NCBI GenBank assembly: GCA_902474645.1
Contig: CABRWN010000020.1
Span: 1-19,147 of the forward strand
Source: an uncultured Collinsella sp.
GTDB lineage: Bacteria > Actinomycetota > Coriobacteriia > Coriobacteriales > Coriobacteriaceae
Direction of reading: 5' to 3'
Length of the DNA stretch: 19,147 bases
In this document: in pieces, positions 13,526 through 19,147 of the stretch
How positions within the stretch are numbered: position 1 is the first letter of the stretch
Layout of the letters: each line of letters starts with the position of its first letter
The notes under the pieces: generated by a model
Database searches by the model: none
Told to the model about the DNA's origin: nothing
The model's input: only the letters and a program-made list of their open reading frames with translations
Position numbers and translations under genes: made by a program

Positions 13526-14788
13526 ATGGCTGGAATGCGGAGGAGTAGTGTCCAGTTGATGCAAAAAACAGTGCGATCTATCAGGCTTTTCGGTCTTCTT
13601 GTTGCACAGCTGTGCGCGTATTCGATGTTGTCGGCACTGTGCTTTGCGTGCCCGCTTTACTTGTTCGATTGCAGCGGCTCGTCAACGTTATATGGTGCCG
13701 TCGCGGCGATAGCGTTCGTGCCGGGCGTGCTTACGACTCCGGCTGGCGGAATTCTGGCGGATCGTGGGAGACACCGCGGGGTTCTTGTGGTGCTCGGCAT
13801 TGTTCTGATGGCTGCATCGCTGTTGTTTATCCCCATGAAGCGGTCGCTGCCCCTTGCCGTTGTCGTGGCAGCAATGCTTTGCGTCCAATATGGCATCCAA
13901 TCGCTGCTGAAACCGATGCTTCAAATTGAGACGGTGCACATGATGGGCCAAGAAAAGGTTGAGCGTGCCACAGCGTTGGTCTCGCAGGTAACCATGGCGA
14001 GCAATATCTTGGGGCCTGTAGTCGGGACGGCAGTCTATGGGTGCTTTGGTGTCGATGCTCTATGCGAAACCGCGGCGTTGACGTTTGTGATGTCAGCCCT
14101 GCTGTTTGGGGGTGCACTCAGGCAAAATGCCTCATCTGAAACGATGGGAGACGGCGCGACTCGTACGACATGCCGAAACGATTTTAGGGAGTCGATTCGG
14201 TATCTGTTGCAAAATGCATCATTGGTCGCTGTGATTTTGCTTGCGGCAGTTTTGAACCTTGCGTTGGTTGGGCTAACGATTGGCGCTCCAATTATTGTTA
14301 CAAAGCATCTCGGCATGCAATCGTCCTGCGTTGGGATGGTTGAGGTTGCTCTGGGCTTGGGTGGTCTTACCGGCAGTGGCTTGGTCGGCATTTGGCCGCA
14401 TCGTTTTTCCTTCAAGGGCATATGTCGATATGTTGCGATGATCTGTTTAGGAGTCGTACCGATTATTGTCACGCTACTGAGCAGTCCTGACGAATTTGCG
14501 TTTGTCGCGTTTGCGGCCGGCTCGGCATGGGTCATGGCGTGGGCAAGCATTACATCGGTTGAAATCATCGCGTTTGTTCAGCGGGCAGCGCCGACTGAGT
14601 TCTGCGGAAAAGTGCTTTCGGTCGTTTACATGGTCCTTTCCTGTGCAACACCTATCGGTCAATTGACGTACGGGGTTGCATATGATCGATGGGCTCCGGC
14701 GATTGTATTCGCAGGCATGCTCGCGGTGTTGACGTTGACGACGGCGTTGTTTTATCGGCTGAAAAGTCGCTTGTGGCAATTGTCTTAA
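13526..14788 (+). CDS. MFS transporter, probable drug/efflux exporter
   Basis: A 420-residue 12-helix major facilitator. The open frame extends to a TTG at 13448, but the ATG at 13526 (MAGMRRSSVQLMQK) is preferred because that upstream part would overlap the terminator and operator, and a GGGGGCGGG run sits just before it. Motif A appears in the first cytoplasmic loop as GGILADRGRHRGVLV. The two six-helix halves are split by a hydrophilic loop with TTCRNDFRESIRYLLQN, a feature of the MFS_3 / macrolide-efflux-like group. Exporters of this kind under TetR control usually expel toxic compounds; the substrate here is unknown. Base composition is lower in GC than its flanks. Confidence 0.85.
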   Translation: MAGMRRSSVQLMQKTVRSIRLFGLLVAQLCAYSMLSALCFACPLYLFDCSGSSTLYGAVAAIAFVPGVLTTPAGGILADRGRHRGVLVVLGIVLMAASLLFIPMKRSLPLAVVVAAMLCVQYGIQSLLKPMLQIETVHMMGQEKVERATALVSQVTMASNILGPVVGTAVYGCFGVDALCETAALTFVMSALLFGGALRQNASSETMGDGATRTTCRNDFRESIRYLLQNASLVAVILLAAVLNLALVGLTIGAPIIVTKHLGMQSSCVGMVEVALGLGGLTGSGLVGIWPHRFSFKGICRYVAMICLGVVPIIVTLLSSPDEFAFVAFAAGSAWVMAWASITSVEIIAFVQRAAPTEFCGKVLSVVYMVLSCATPIGQLTYGVAYDRWAPAIVFAGMLAVLTLTTALFYRLKSRLWQLS

Positions 14789-14794
14789 GGCGCA

Positions 14795-14826
14795 GGGACA
14801 CCGTGGATTTGCGGAAGCATTGTCCC
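14795..14826 (+). terminator. Stem-loop after the MFS gene
   Basis: GGGACA (14795-14800) pairs with TGTCCC (14821-14826), six bases after the MFS stop. The right side reads CGGAAGCATTGTCCC, nearly identical to the structure after the amino acid ATPase gene at 3163-3194 in the same orientation relative to the gene. No U-tract. Confidence 0.4.
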
Positions 14827-14855
14827 GCCGCGCCGGGACGCCATTGTCTGGGCAT

Positions 14856-14897
14856 GCCTCTCCTTCGTCTACAATATCGTGAAGACAAAGGAGAGGC
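14856..14897 (+). promoter_or_regulatory. 15-bp near-perfect inverted repeat covering the ribosome site of the HAD gene
   Basis: GCCTCTCCTTCGTCT (14856-14870) and AGACAAAGGAGAGGC (14883-14897) pair at 14 of 15 positions around 12 nt. The right arm contains the AAAGGAGAGG ribosome site, ending six bases before the ATG. The loop contains TACAAT (14870-14875), a possible -10 box; if used, the RNA would start inside the loop and lack the left arm. Confidence 0.55.
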
Positions 14898-14903
14898 ACG
14901 CCC

Positions 14904-15761
14904 ATGATCAAGATGTTTGCGAGTGACTTAGATGGAACGCTGCTGAACGCCCTGCACGAGGCGGATGGGACCATCCGCCGTGCCATCCGCGAGCTGACCA
15001 AGGCTGGCCTGCATGTGGTTCCCGCGACCGGGCGCTCGACGTTGCCAATCGGCGAGCATGGCTTTACGGGGCTGGCGCTCGATGCCTGCTGCTCTAACGG
15101 CTCCATCGTACGCGACAGTCATGGCGAGGTGCTCAAGACCTGGACCATCGACCCACAGGTCACCGAGGAGCTGCTCAAGGCGTTCCCGGACATTTGCTTT
15201 GATTGCTCCACGCCCGATGGCATGTTCTCGAGCGGTTCGTTCGAGATGCACCAGGCGGGCTTTAAAAAGGACAGCCCCATCAAGCGTATTGTGATGCGCG
15301 GCATGCGTGCGCGCGGCGGGTATCACGAGGAACAGTATTTCGACCAGTCGATCGGCGACATCCTGCGCCACGATGTGTGCAAGATCAACTGCCGTGTGAC
15401 CTCGCCCGAGCTGGAGCGCGACCTTAAGGCGTATCTTGCCGAGCGTTCGGACCGCGTGGTCAACGCGCCGTTCGATCCGGTGATGTTCGAGATCACGGAC
15501 GCGGCGTGCAACAAGGGCGAGAGCGTGGCCTGGCTGGCGGGCTACTACGGTATTGCCGAGGACGAGGTTGCGGTCTACGGCGACGGCGGCAACGACATCG
15601 CCATGCTCAAGCGTTTCCGTCACAGCTATGCCACCAAGAATGGCAGTGACGCGGCCAAGGCCGCCGCGAGCGCGACTATCGGCAGTTGCATGGTCCACGC
15701 CGTCCCCAAACACATGCTCGCCACCATGCACAAGCAAAACTCCCGCACTGTCATCGAATAA
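14904..15761 (+). CDS. HAD-superfamily hydrolase, Cof type (sugar-phosphate phosphatase-like)
   Basis: A 285-residue cytosolic phosphatase of the Cof/YbjI-like subfamily (HAD IIB). Motif I is DLDGTLL (Asp8 nucleophile, Asp10 acid/base), motif II ATGRST (about 41-46), motif III the lysine in CNKGESV, and motif IV GDGGNDIAML. A type C2 cap lies between motifs II and III. Family members remove phosphate from sugar phosphates, nucleotides or flavin/pyridoxal compounds; the substrate is unassigned. AAAGGAG provides the ribosome site. No functional link to neighbours is evident. Confidence 0.9.
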   Translation: MIKMFASDLDGTLLNALHEADGTIRRAIRELTKAGLHVVPATGRSTLPIGEHGFTGLALDACCSNGSIVRDSHGEVLKTWTIDPQVTEELLKAFPDICFDCSTPDGMFSSGSFEMHQAGFKKDSPIKRIVMRGMRARGGYHEEQYFDQSIGDILRHDVCKINCRVTSPELERDLKAYLAERSDRVVNAPFDPVMFEITDAACNKGESVAWLAGYYGIAEDEVAVYGDGGNDIAMLKRFRHSYATKNGSDAAKAAASATIGSCMVHAVPKHMLATMHKQNSRTVIE

Positions 15762-15762
15762 T

Positions 15763-15789
15763 GTGACAAAGGGACAGCCCCTTTGTCAC
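15763..15789. repeat. 27-nt perfect palindrome (AAAGGGACAG family, copy 2)
   Basis: GTGACAAAGGG (15763-15773) and CCCTTTGTCAC (15779-15789) are perfect inverse arms around ACAGC, starting one base after the HAD stop. It may double as a transcription end although no U-tract follows. Same family as 16199-16225 and 6750-6777. Confidence 0.65.
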
Positions 15790-15810
15790 AGGTGACGCTG
15801 GTCTCTTGAA

Positions 15811-15830
15811 ATGCGAACAAACATTCGCAT
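15811..15830. promoter_or_regulatory. LexA/SOS-like box
   Basis: ATGCGAACAAACATTCGCAT is a 20-nt palindrome with 7-bp arms. Its core at 15814-15827, CGAACAAACATTCG, matches the Gram-positive/actinobacterial LexA consensus CGAAC-N4-GTTCG at all but one position. It covers the -35 region of the promoter below. Confidence 0.65.
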
Positions 15831-15853
15831 ATCTAACTGCGCTTTGATAGAAT
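15824..15853 (+). promoter_or_regulatory. Promoter of the small toxin-like gene
   Basis: TTCGCA (15824-15829), an 18-nt spacer and TAGAAT (15848-15853), the latter extended by an upstream TG (15845-15846). The predicted start is near 15860, giving a leader of about 58 nt. The -35 hexamer lies inside the LexA-like palindrome, so a bound repressor would block the polymerase. Confidence 0.55.
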
Positions 15854-15882
15854 TGATACTGTTGGCGGCAGTTCCATGTGCC

Positions 15883-15917
15883 GGGCAACGCCCTCCATCT
15901 GATGGGAGGTGATGCCC
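15883..15917 (+). promoter_or_regulatory. Leader hairpin sequestering the Shine-Dalgarno of the small gene
   Basis: Outer stem GGGCA (15883-15887) with TGCCC (15913-15917); inner stem CCTCC (15892-15896) with the ribosome site GGAGG (15905-15909). The hairpin ends at the base before the ATG. Translation would need unfolding or processing, as known for type I toxin mRNAs. Confidence 0.6.
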
Positions 15918-16043
15918 ATGACCGATCTGATTGATTTTGTGAGACTTCTGACCGCTTTGGTCTCGTTCTTCACAGCGCTCGTCGGGCTTTCCGAGGCACT
16001 CAAGCAACGTTCGAAGCAACGTAAAAGGGGTCGCCGCCGCTAA
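15918..16043 (+). CDS. Small hydrophobic peptide, candidate type I toxin (41 aa)
   Basis: A 41-codon gene. The product begins MTDLIDFVRLLTALVSFF, continues with TALVGLSEAL, and ends KQRSKQRKRGRRR, i.e. one membrane helix of about 20 residues (6-27) followed by a strongly basic tail. This shape is that of the holin-like/TxpA/Fst/TisB membrane toxins, although no family match was tested. GGAGG lies eight bases before the ATG. Context supports the call: a LexA-like box and extended -10 promoter upstream, a leader hairpin hiding the ribosome site, and a convergent minus-strand promoter downstream whose RNA would overlap the 3' end of this gene. If correct, the peptide would depolarise the membrane after DNA damage unless held back by the antisense RNA. 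A harmless small membrane protein is the alternative. Confidence 0.6.
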   Translation: MTDLIDFVRLLTALVSFFTALVGLSEALKQRSKQRKRGRRR

Positions 16044-16057
16044 GGCGTTGACCCCTT
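16025..16057. terminator. Bidirectional terminator stem shared by the small gene and the antisense RNA
   Basis: AAGGGGTC (16025-16032) pairs with GACCCCTT (16050-16057), with a further inner CGCC/GGCG pairing. On the minus strand it is followed by TTTT; on the plus strand only by AATCC, so minus-strand termination looks stronger. The stop codon of the small gene (16041-16043) lies in its loop. Confidence 0.6.
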
Positions 16058-16065
16058 AATCCAAG

Positions 16066-16105
16066 CAACGGCGCTGCCCAGCTTTCCAGAACTTGGGCTG
16101 CCGTC
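16066..16105. other. Stem-loop downstream of the small gene
   Basis: ACGGC and GCCCA on the left match TGGGC and GCCGT on the right with a short bulge, giving a stem of about ten pairs. On the minus strand it would be the 5' structure of the candidate antisense RNA; on the plus strand it could mark the 3' end of the small gene's mRNA. Confidence 0.45.
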
Positions 16106-16111
16106 GACACT

Positions 16112-16140
16112 ATTCTACCCACGAATGACATTTTGGACAA
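16112..16140 (-). promoter_or_regulatory. Promoter of the candidate antisense RNA
   Basis: On the minus strand TTGTCC (16140-16135), a 17-nt spacer and TAGAAT (16117-16112): four-of-six and five-of-six matches at ideal spacing. No minus-strand protein gene follows, which makes a non-coding product likely. Confidence 0.55.
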
Positions 16141-16193
16141 TCGGTAATGCCGCTCTAAAAGCCTGGCACAACCGGCACAACCTAGGCGGTCGC

Positions 16194-16230
16194 TGGATGT
16201 GACAAAGAGGCTGCCCCTTCGTCACATCCA
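16194..16230. repeat. Palindromic element (AAAGGGACAG family, copy 3)
   Basis: TGGATGTGAC (16194-16203) and GTCACATCCA (16221-16230) are perfect inverse arms; the inner part AAAGAGGCTGCCCCTTC pairs imperfectly. The core at 16199-16225 has the same length as copy 2 and differs at a few positions. It stands between the toxin-like locus and the second TetR gene. Confidence 0.6.
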
Positions 16231-16253
16231 AATATTGCCTTTACGTGTTGATA

Positions 16254-16288
16254 CACACGGTGTGCAATAATACTCGCACTGTGCAATA
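16254..16288. promoter_or_regulatory. Paired operator-like palindromes upstream of the second TetR gene
   Basis: CACACGGTGTG (16254-16264) and GCACTGTGC (16276-16284) are short palindromes, each overlapping a direct repeat TGTGCAATA (16261-16269 and 16280-16288), 19 nt apart. They lie 30-64 nt before the regulator's start, suiting autoregulation. No confident -10/-35 pair was assigned. Confidence 0.4.
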
Positions 16289-16317
16289 GCGCACAGGCTG
16301 AGTAACAAGGAGGACGC

Positions 16318-17028
16318 TTGTCCCAGCTCGAGAAATGCGATCGCCGGTCCCTTCGCTCGCAGCGTGCCCTTCGCCAGGCGCTTGCCAGCGAGCTTGCCGA
16401 AAGCGGCGACCTTTCGCGCATTAACGTCGCGTCGCTCACCGAGCGCGCCGGTCTTACACGCCGCACGTTCTATTCGCACTACCGCGATATCCCCGACTTT
16501 ATCAGCCAGATCGAGGACGGCCTGCTTGCCGAGATTCGCGAGCGGGTGGAGCTTATCACCGCAGCTCAATTACCCGATCTTTATCGCAATATCGACGAGC
16601 TCGAGCCGGCACCCGGTTCGGTTGAGCTGCTTCGCTATCTTGCGGCTAATCGCGACCTTATCGGGGCCCTGCTGGGCCCGGGCGGCGACCCCGCCTTTAT
16701 TAAAAAGATCATCGATACCGCACGCGAGGCCGTGGTGCCGCGTGCACAGACGGGTATTTTGGGCTTGGCGCTGGGCACCTTCTTTGACTACTACGTCACC
16801 TATGTCGTGAGTGCCGAAGTCGGCATGATCCAACGTTGGTTTGAGCGTGACCTTTCTGAATCGCCCGAGACCATGGCGCGCATTATGACGGTCATCGCCT
16901 TTGTGCGCCCCGGCGACCTGTATGGCCAACCCATCGATATCAACGTGCCGGAATACGGCATGAAGCTATTGAATCTGCAGCTCGAGGACGCGGTCGACAC
17001 CACCGCAACCGTCGAGTCCAACAACTAA
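16318..17028 (+). CDS. TetR/AcrR family transcriptional regulator
   Basis: A 236-residue regulator starting with TTG at 16318, supported by a perfect AAGGAGG four bases upstream. The DNA-binding domain spans about residues 12-60: SQRALRQALASELAESGD, then VASLTERAGLTRRTFYSHYRDIPDF, with the recognition helix ending FYSHYRD. The C-terminal part (about 85-200) resembles the TetR_C_7-like regulators found in Firmicutes and Actinobacteria with RYLAANRDLIGALLG. It is separated by only 11 nt from the activase gene, so the two form an operon, and the regulator may sense a metabolite linked to that enzyme system. Confidence 0.88.
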   Translation: MSQLEKCDRRSLRSQRALRQALASELAESGDLSRINVASLTERAGLTRRTFYSHYRDIPDFISQIEDGLLAEIRERVELITAAQLPDLYRNIDELEPAPGSVELLRYLAANRDLIGALLGPGGDPAFIKKIIDTAREAVVPRAQTGILGLALGTFFDYYVTYVVSAEVGMIQRWFERDLSESPETMARIMTVIAFVRPGDLYGQPIDINVPEYGMKLLNLQLEDAVDTTATVESNN

Positions 17029-17039
17029 GAGGAGAGACA

Positions 17040-19147
17040 ATGAGCAAACTCGTCGAGGGCATTAAAGACCGTGTGGTCGCTGCCGCACGCGAGGCTGCGC
17101 CCGCCGTGGTGGACGCAGCGCAGAAGGCCGCGACCGCGGCTGCCGAGAAAGTTGCTGAGGCAGTTGCCGATGCCAAGAACGTGGCAGGGGAGACGTCCGT
17201 CGTCAGCGAGCCCGCCACCGCCGCCGAGCCCGTAGCCGCCGCCTACGCCCCCGAAGGCGCGATCTTCAACCCCGAGAACGCCCACGGCAACCTGCACCTG
17301 GGCATCGACGTGGGCTCTACCACCGTCAAACTCGCCGTGCTCAACGACGACAACCAGATCGTCTACGCCAAGTACCAGCGCCACCACACCGACGTCCGCG
17401 CCTGCGCCCGCGACCTGTTCGAGGGTGCTGCGACCGTGCTGCCGACGGCCCAGATGACCTGCGCCATTACCGGCTCGGGCGGCCTGCTGCTGTCCCAATG
17501 GCTCGACCTGGAGTTTGTCCAGGAGGTCATCGCCAGCAAGCGTGCCGTCGAGACCCTTATCCCGGCCACCGATGTCGCCATCGAGCTGGGCGGCGAGGAC
17601 GCCAAGATCATCTACTTCGACAACGGCATCGAGCAGCGCATGAACGGCACCTGCGCCGGCGGTACGGGCGCGTTCATCGACCAGATGGCAACCCTGCTGC
17701 ACACCGACGCGAGCGGCCTCAACGAGCTCGCGGCCAACGCCACCACCATCTATCCCATTGCCAGCCGCTGCGGCGTCTTTGCCAAGACCGACGTGCAGCC
17801 GCTGCTCAACGAGGGCGCCCGCCCCGAGGACGTGGCCGCCTCCATCTTCCAGGCTGTCGTGACCCAGACCATCTCGGGCCTGGCTTGCGGCCGTCCCATC
17901 CGCGGCAACGTCGCCTTCCTGGGCGGCCCGCTGCAGTACCTCTCCGAGCTGCGCCACCGCTTCTACCTTACGCTCAACCTGGACGAGGAGCACCGTATCG
18001 TGCCCCAAAACGCTCACCTGTTTGTGGCGAGCGGCGCCGCCATGGCGCACGAGTCCGACAAGCTCAGCACGTTCCCGCAGCTCATCGATGCCATCGATGC
18101 CCTGGGCGACACGCAGGGTGCCGAGGTCGAGCGCCTGGATCCGCTCTTTGCCACCGACGAGGACTTTGCCGAGTTCAAGACCCGCCACGACCAGGAAGTC
18201 GTCCCCAAGGGCAAACTCGAAGGCTACACCGGCCGCGTGTTCATCGGCATCGACGCCGGCTCCACCACCATGAAGGCCGCGCTCGTGGGCGAGGACGGTC
18301 AGCTGCTGCACACCTGGTACGGCAACAACAACGGCGACATCCTAGGCACGGCCAAGGTCATCATGGCCGATTTCTACAACCACATCCCCGCAGGCTGCAC
18401 CATCGGCCACGTGACCACCACGGGCTACGGTGAGGCGCTGCTTATCGAGGCGCTCAAGGCCGACTCGGGCGAAATCGAGACCGTCGCGCACCTGCGCGGC
18501 GCCAAGGCGTTCCTGCCCGGCGTCGAGTTCATTCTGGACATCGGTGGCCAAGACATGAAGTGCCTGCGCGTCAAGGACGGCGTCATCGAGCACATCATGC
18601 TCAACGAGGCCTGCTCGTCGGGTTGCGGTAGCTTTATCGAGAGCTTCGCCGTCTCTATGAACATGGACGTGCGCGCGTTCGCCGATGCCGCCATTCATGC
18701 CAAGGCCCCGGTCGACCTGGGCAGTCGCTGCACGGTCTTTATGAACTCGCGCGTCAAGCAGGCGCAAAAGGAAGGCGCCACGGTGGGCGACATCGCGGCC
18801 GGCCTGTCCTATTCCGTCATCAAGAATGCCCTGTTCAAGGTCATTAAGCTGCGCGATCCCAAGGAGATCGGCAGTCAGGTGATCGTTCAGGGCGGCACCT
18901 TTATGTCCGATGCCACGCTGCGCGCGTTTGAGCAACTCACGGGCGTTCACGCCGTGCGTCCCGACATCGCCGGCTGCATGGGCGCCTACGGTGCGGCCCT
19001 GCTCGCCCGCGATCGCGCCGGCGCCGACGGCACCTCGACCATCCTCTCGGCCGAGGACATCGCGCACCTCACCGTGACGCAAAAGCATGTCCGCTGCGGC
19101 CGTTGCTCCAACAACTGCCAGCTCACCGTCAACGACTTTGGCGGCGG
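17040..19147 (+). CDS. 2-hydroxyacyl-CoA dehydratase activase-type protein (BcrAD/BadFG ATPase), 3'-truncated by window
   Basis: At least 702 residues are present; the gene runs off the window. The ATG at 17040 follows AGAGGAG. Residues 1-70 form an unusual Ala/Val/Glu/Lys-rich helical extension (e.g. VVDAAQKAATAAAEKVAEAV). Two ASKHA ATPase domains follow. The first has GIDVGSTTVK (88-97), IELGGEDAK and NGTCAGGTGAF; the second has GIDAGSTTMK (403-412), LDIGGQDMK and NEACSSGCGSF. The cysteines in the last motifs are placed like those binding the [4Fe-4S] cluster in activators of 2-hydroxyacyl-CoA dehydratases, which inject an electron using ATP. CGRCSNNCQLTV (about 685-696) opens the next region, typical of the long DUF2229-containing proteins. 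Partner dehydratase genes are not in the window; the physiological substrate is unknown. Confidence 0.88.
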   Translation, partial: MSKLVEGIKDRVVAAAREAAPAVVDAAQKAATAAAEKVAEAVADAKNVAGETSVVSEPATAAEPVAAAYAPEGAIFNPENAHGNLHLGIDVGSTTVKLAVLNDDNQIVYAKYQRHHTDVRACARDLFEGAATVLPTAQMTCAITGSGGLLLSQWLDLEFVQEVIASKRAVETLIPATDVAIELGGEDAKIIYFDNGIEQRMNGTCAGGTGAFIDQMATLLHTDASGLNELAANATTIYPIASRCGVFAKTDVQPLLNEGARPEDVAASIFQAVVTQTISGLACGRPIRGNVAFLGGPLQYLSELRHRFYLTLNLDEEHRIVPQNAHLFVASGAAMAHESDKLSTFPQLIDAIDALGDTQGAEVERLDPLFATDEDFAEFKTRHDQEVVPKGKLEGYTGRVFIGIDAGSTTMKAALVGEDGQLLHTWYGNNNGDILGTAKVIMADFYNHIPAGCTIGHVTTTGYGEALLIEALKADSGEIETVAHLRGAKAFLPGVEFILDIGGQDMKCLRVKDGVIEHIMLNEACSSGCGSFIESFAVSMNMDVRAFADAAIHAKAPVDLGSRCTVFMNSRVKQAQKEGATVGDIAAGLSYSVIKNALFKVIKLRDPKEIGSQVIVQGGTFMSDATLRAFEQLTGVHAVRPDIAGCMGAYGAALLARDRAGADGTSTILSAEDIAHLTVTQKHVRCGRCSNNCQLTVNDFGG

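Larger units (their letters stand above)
16022..16105 (-). ncRNA. Candidate antisense RNA (type I antitoxin)
   Basis: A minus-strand promoter at 16112-16140 predicts an RNA starting near 16105. About 83 nt later it would end at a stem AAGGGGTC / GACCCCTT (16057-16050 with 16032-16025) followed by a U-run (CCCCTTTTAC). Its 5' part can form a stem-loop from GCCCA and TGGGC arms (within 16066-16105). The RNA is complementary to the last codons, stop and 3' region of the small gene, as in convergent pairs such as txpA/RatA and bsrG/SR4. No coding frame of note. Predicted only from sequence. Confidence 0.5.

Noticed and set aside
15762..16317. tRNA or other structured RNA gene in the region around the small peptide
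   Set aside because: No cloverleaf or CCA-end pattern was seen; the hairpins present are explained by the palindromes, leader and terminator described.
17025..18311. Long minus-strand open frame (428 codons) opposite the activase
   Set aside because: Gly/Val-rich shadow of a high-GC gene with intact ASKHA motifs on the plus strand.

Overview
The window looks like chromosomal DNA from a Collinsella-like member of the Coriobacteriia (Actinomycetota). The evidence is high-GC coding DNA, full-strength GGAGG ribosome sites, GTG/TTG starts, and anaerobe-type genes such as a two-domain 2-hydroxyacyl-CoA dehydratase activase. The genus is inferred from gene content and style; no marker gene was tested.

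Layout: (1) 1-2197, plus strand, visibly lower GC: the 3' part of an ABC exporter, with an ATPase carrying an apparent -1 frameshift at an A-AAA-AAG run followed by two membrane subunits. (2) 2309-6630, minus strand: a polar amino acid (probably glutamate/glutamine) uptake operon (lipoprotein binding protein, attenuator hairpin, two permeases, ATPase), then a PuuD-type gamma-glutamyl hydrolase. (3) 6631-7087, non-coding: the operon promoter, a palindromic element, an array of six 15-nt repeats in strictly alternating orientation every 40 nt, and a terminator. (4) 7088-8869, minus: a DXS-family thiamine enzyme that has lost residues reading the glyceraldehyde-3-phosphate phosphate. (5) 9098-10657, plus: an HD-domain protein coupled to a CmpB-type membrane protein. 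(6) 10857-12688: ammonium transporter plus PII protein; the PII lacks the modifiable T-loop tyrosine. (7) 12763-14788: TetR regulator and MFS exporter with paired operator-like palindromes between them. (8) 14904-15761: Cof-type HAD phosphatase. (9) 15806-16140: the most interesting locus, a candidate SOS-controlled type I toxin-antitoxin module. It has a LexA-like box, an extended -10 promoter, a leader hairpin holding the Shine-Dalgarno, a 41-residue hydrophobic/basic peptide, and a convergent minus-strand promoter that would make an antisense RNA ending in a shared terminator stem. (10) 16318-19147: a TetR regulator directly followed by a large acyl-CoA dehydratase activase that runs off the window.

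Two nitrogen themes coexist: uptake of amino acids with gamma-glutamyl hydrolysis, and ammonium uptake under an apparently non-modifiable PII. Several short palindromes recur inside the window, suggesting dispersed repeat families. All calls come from reading the sequence; no search or folding program was run.
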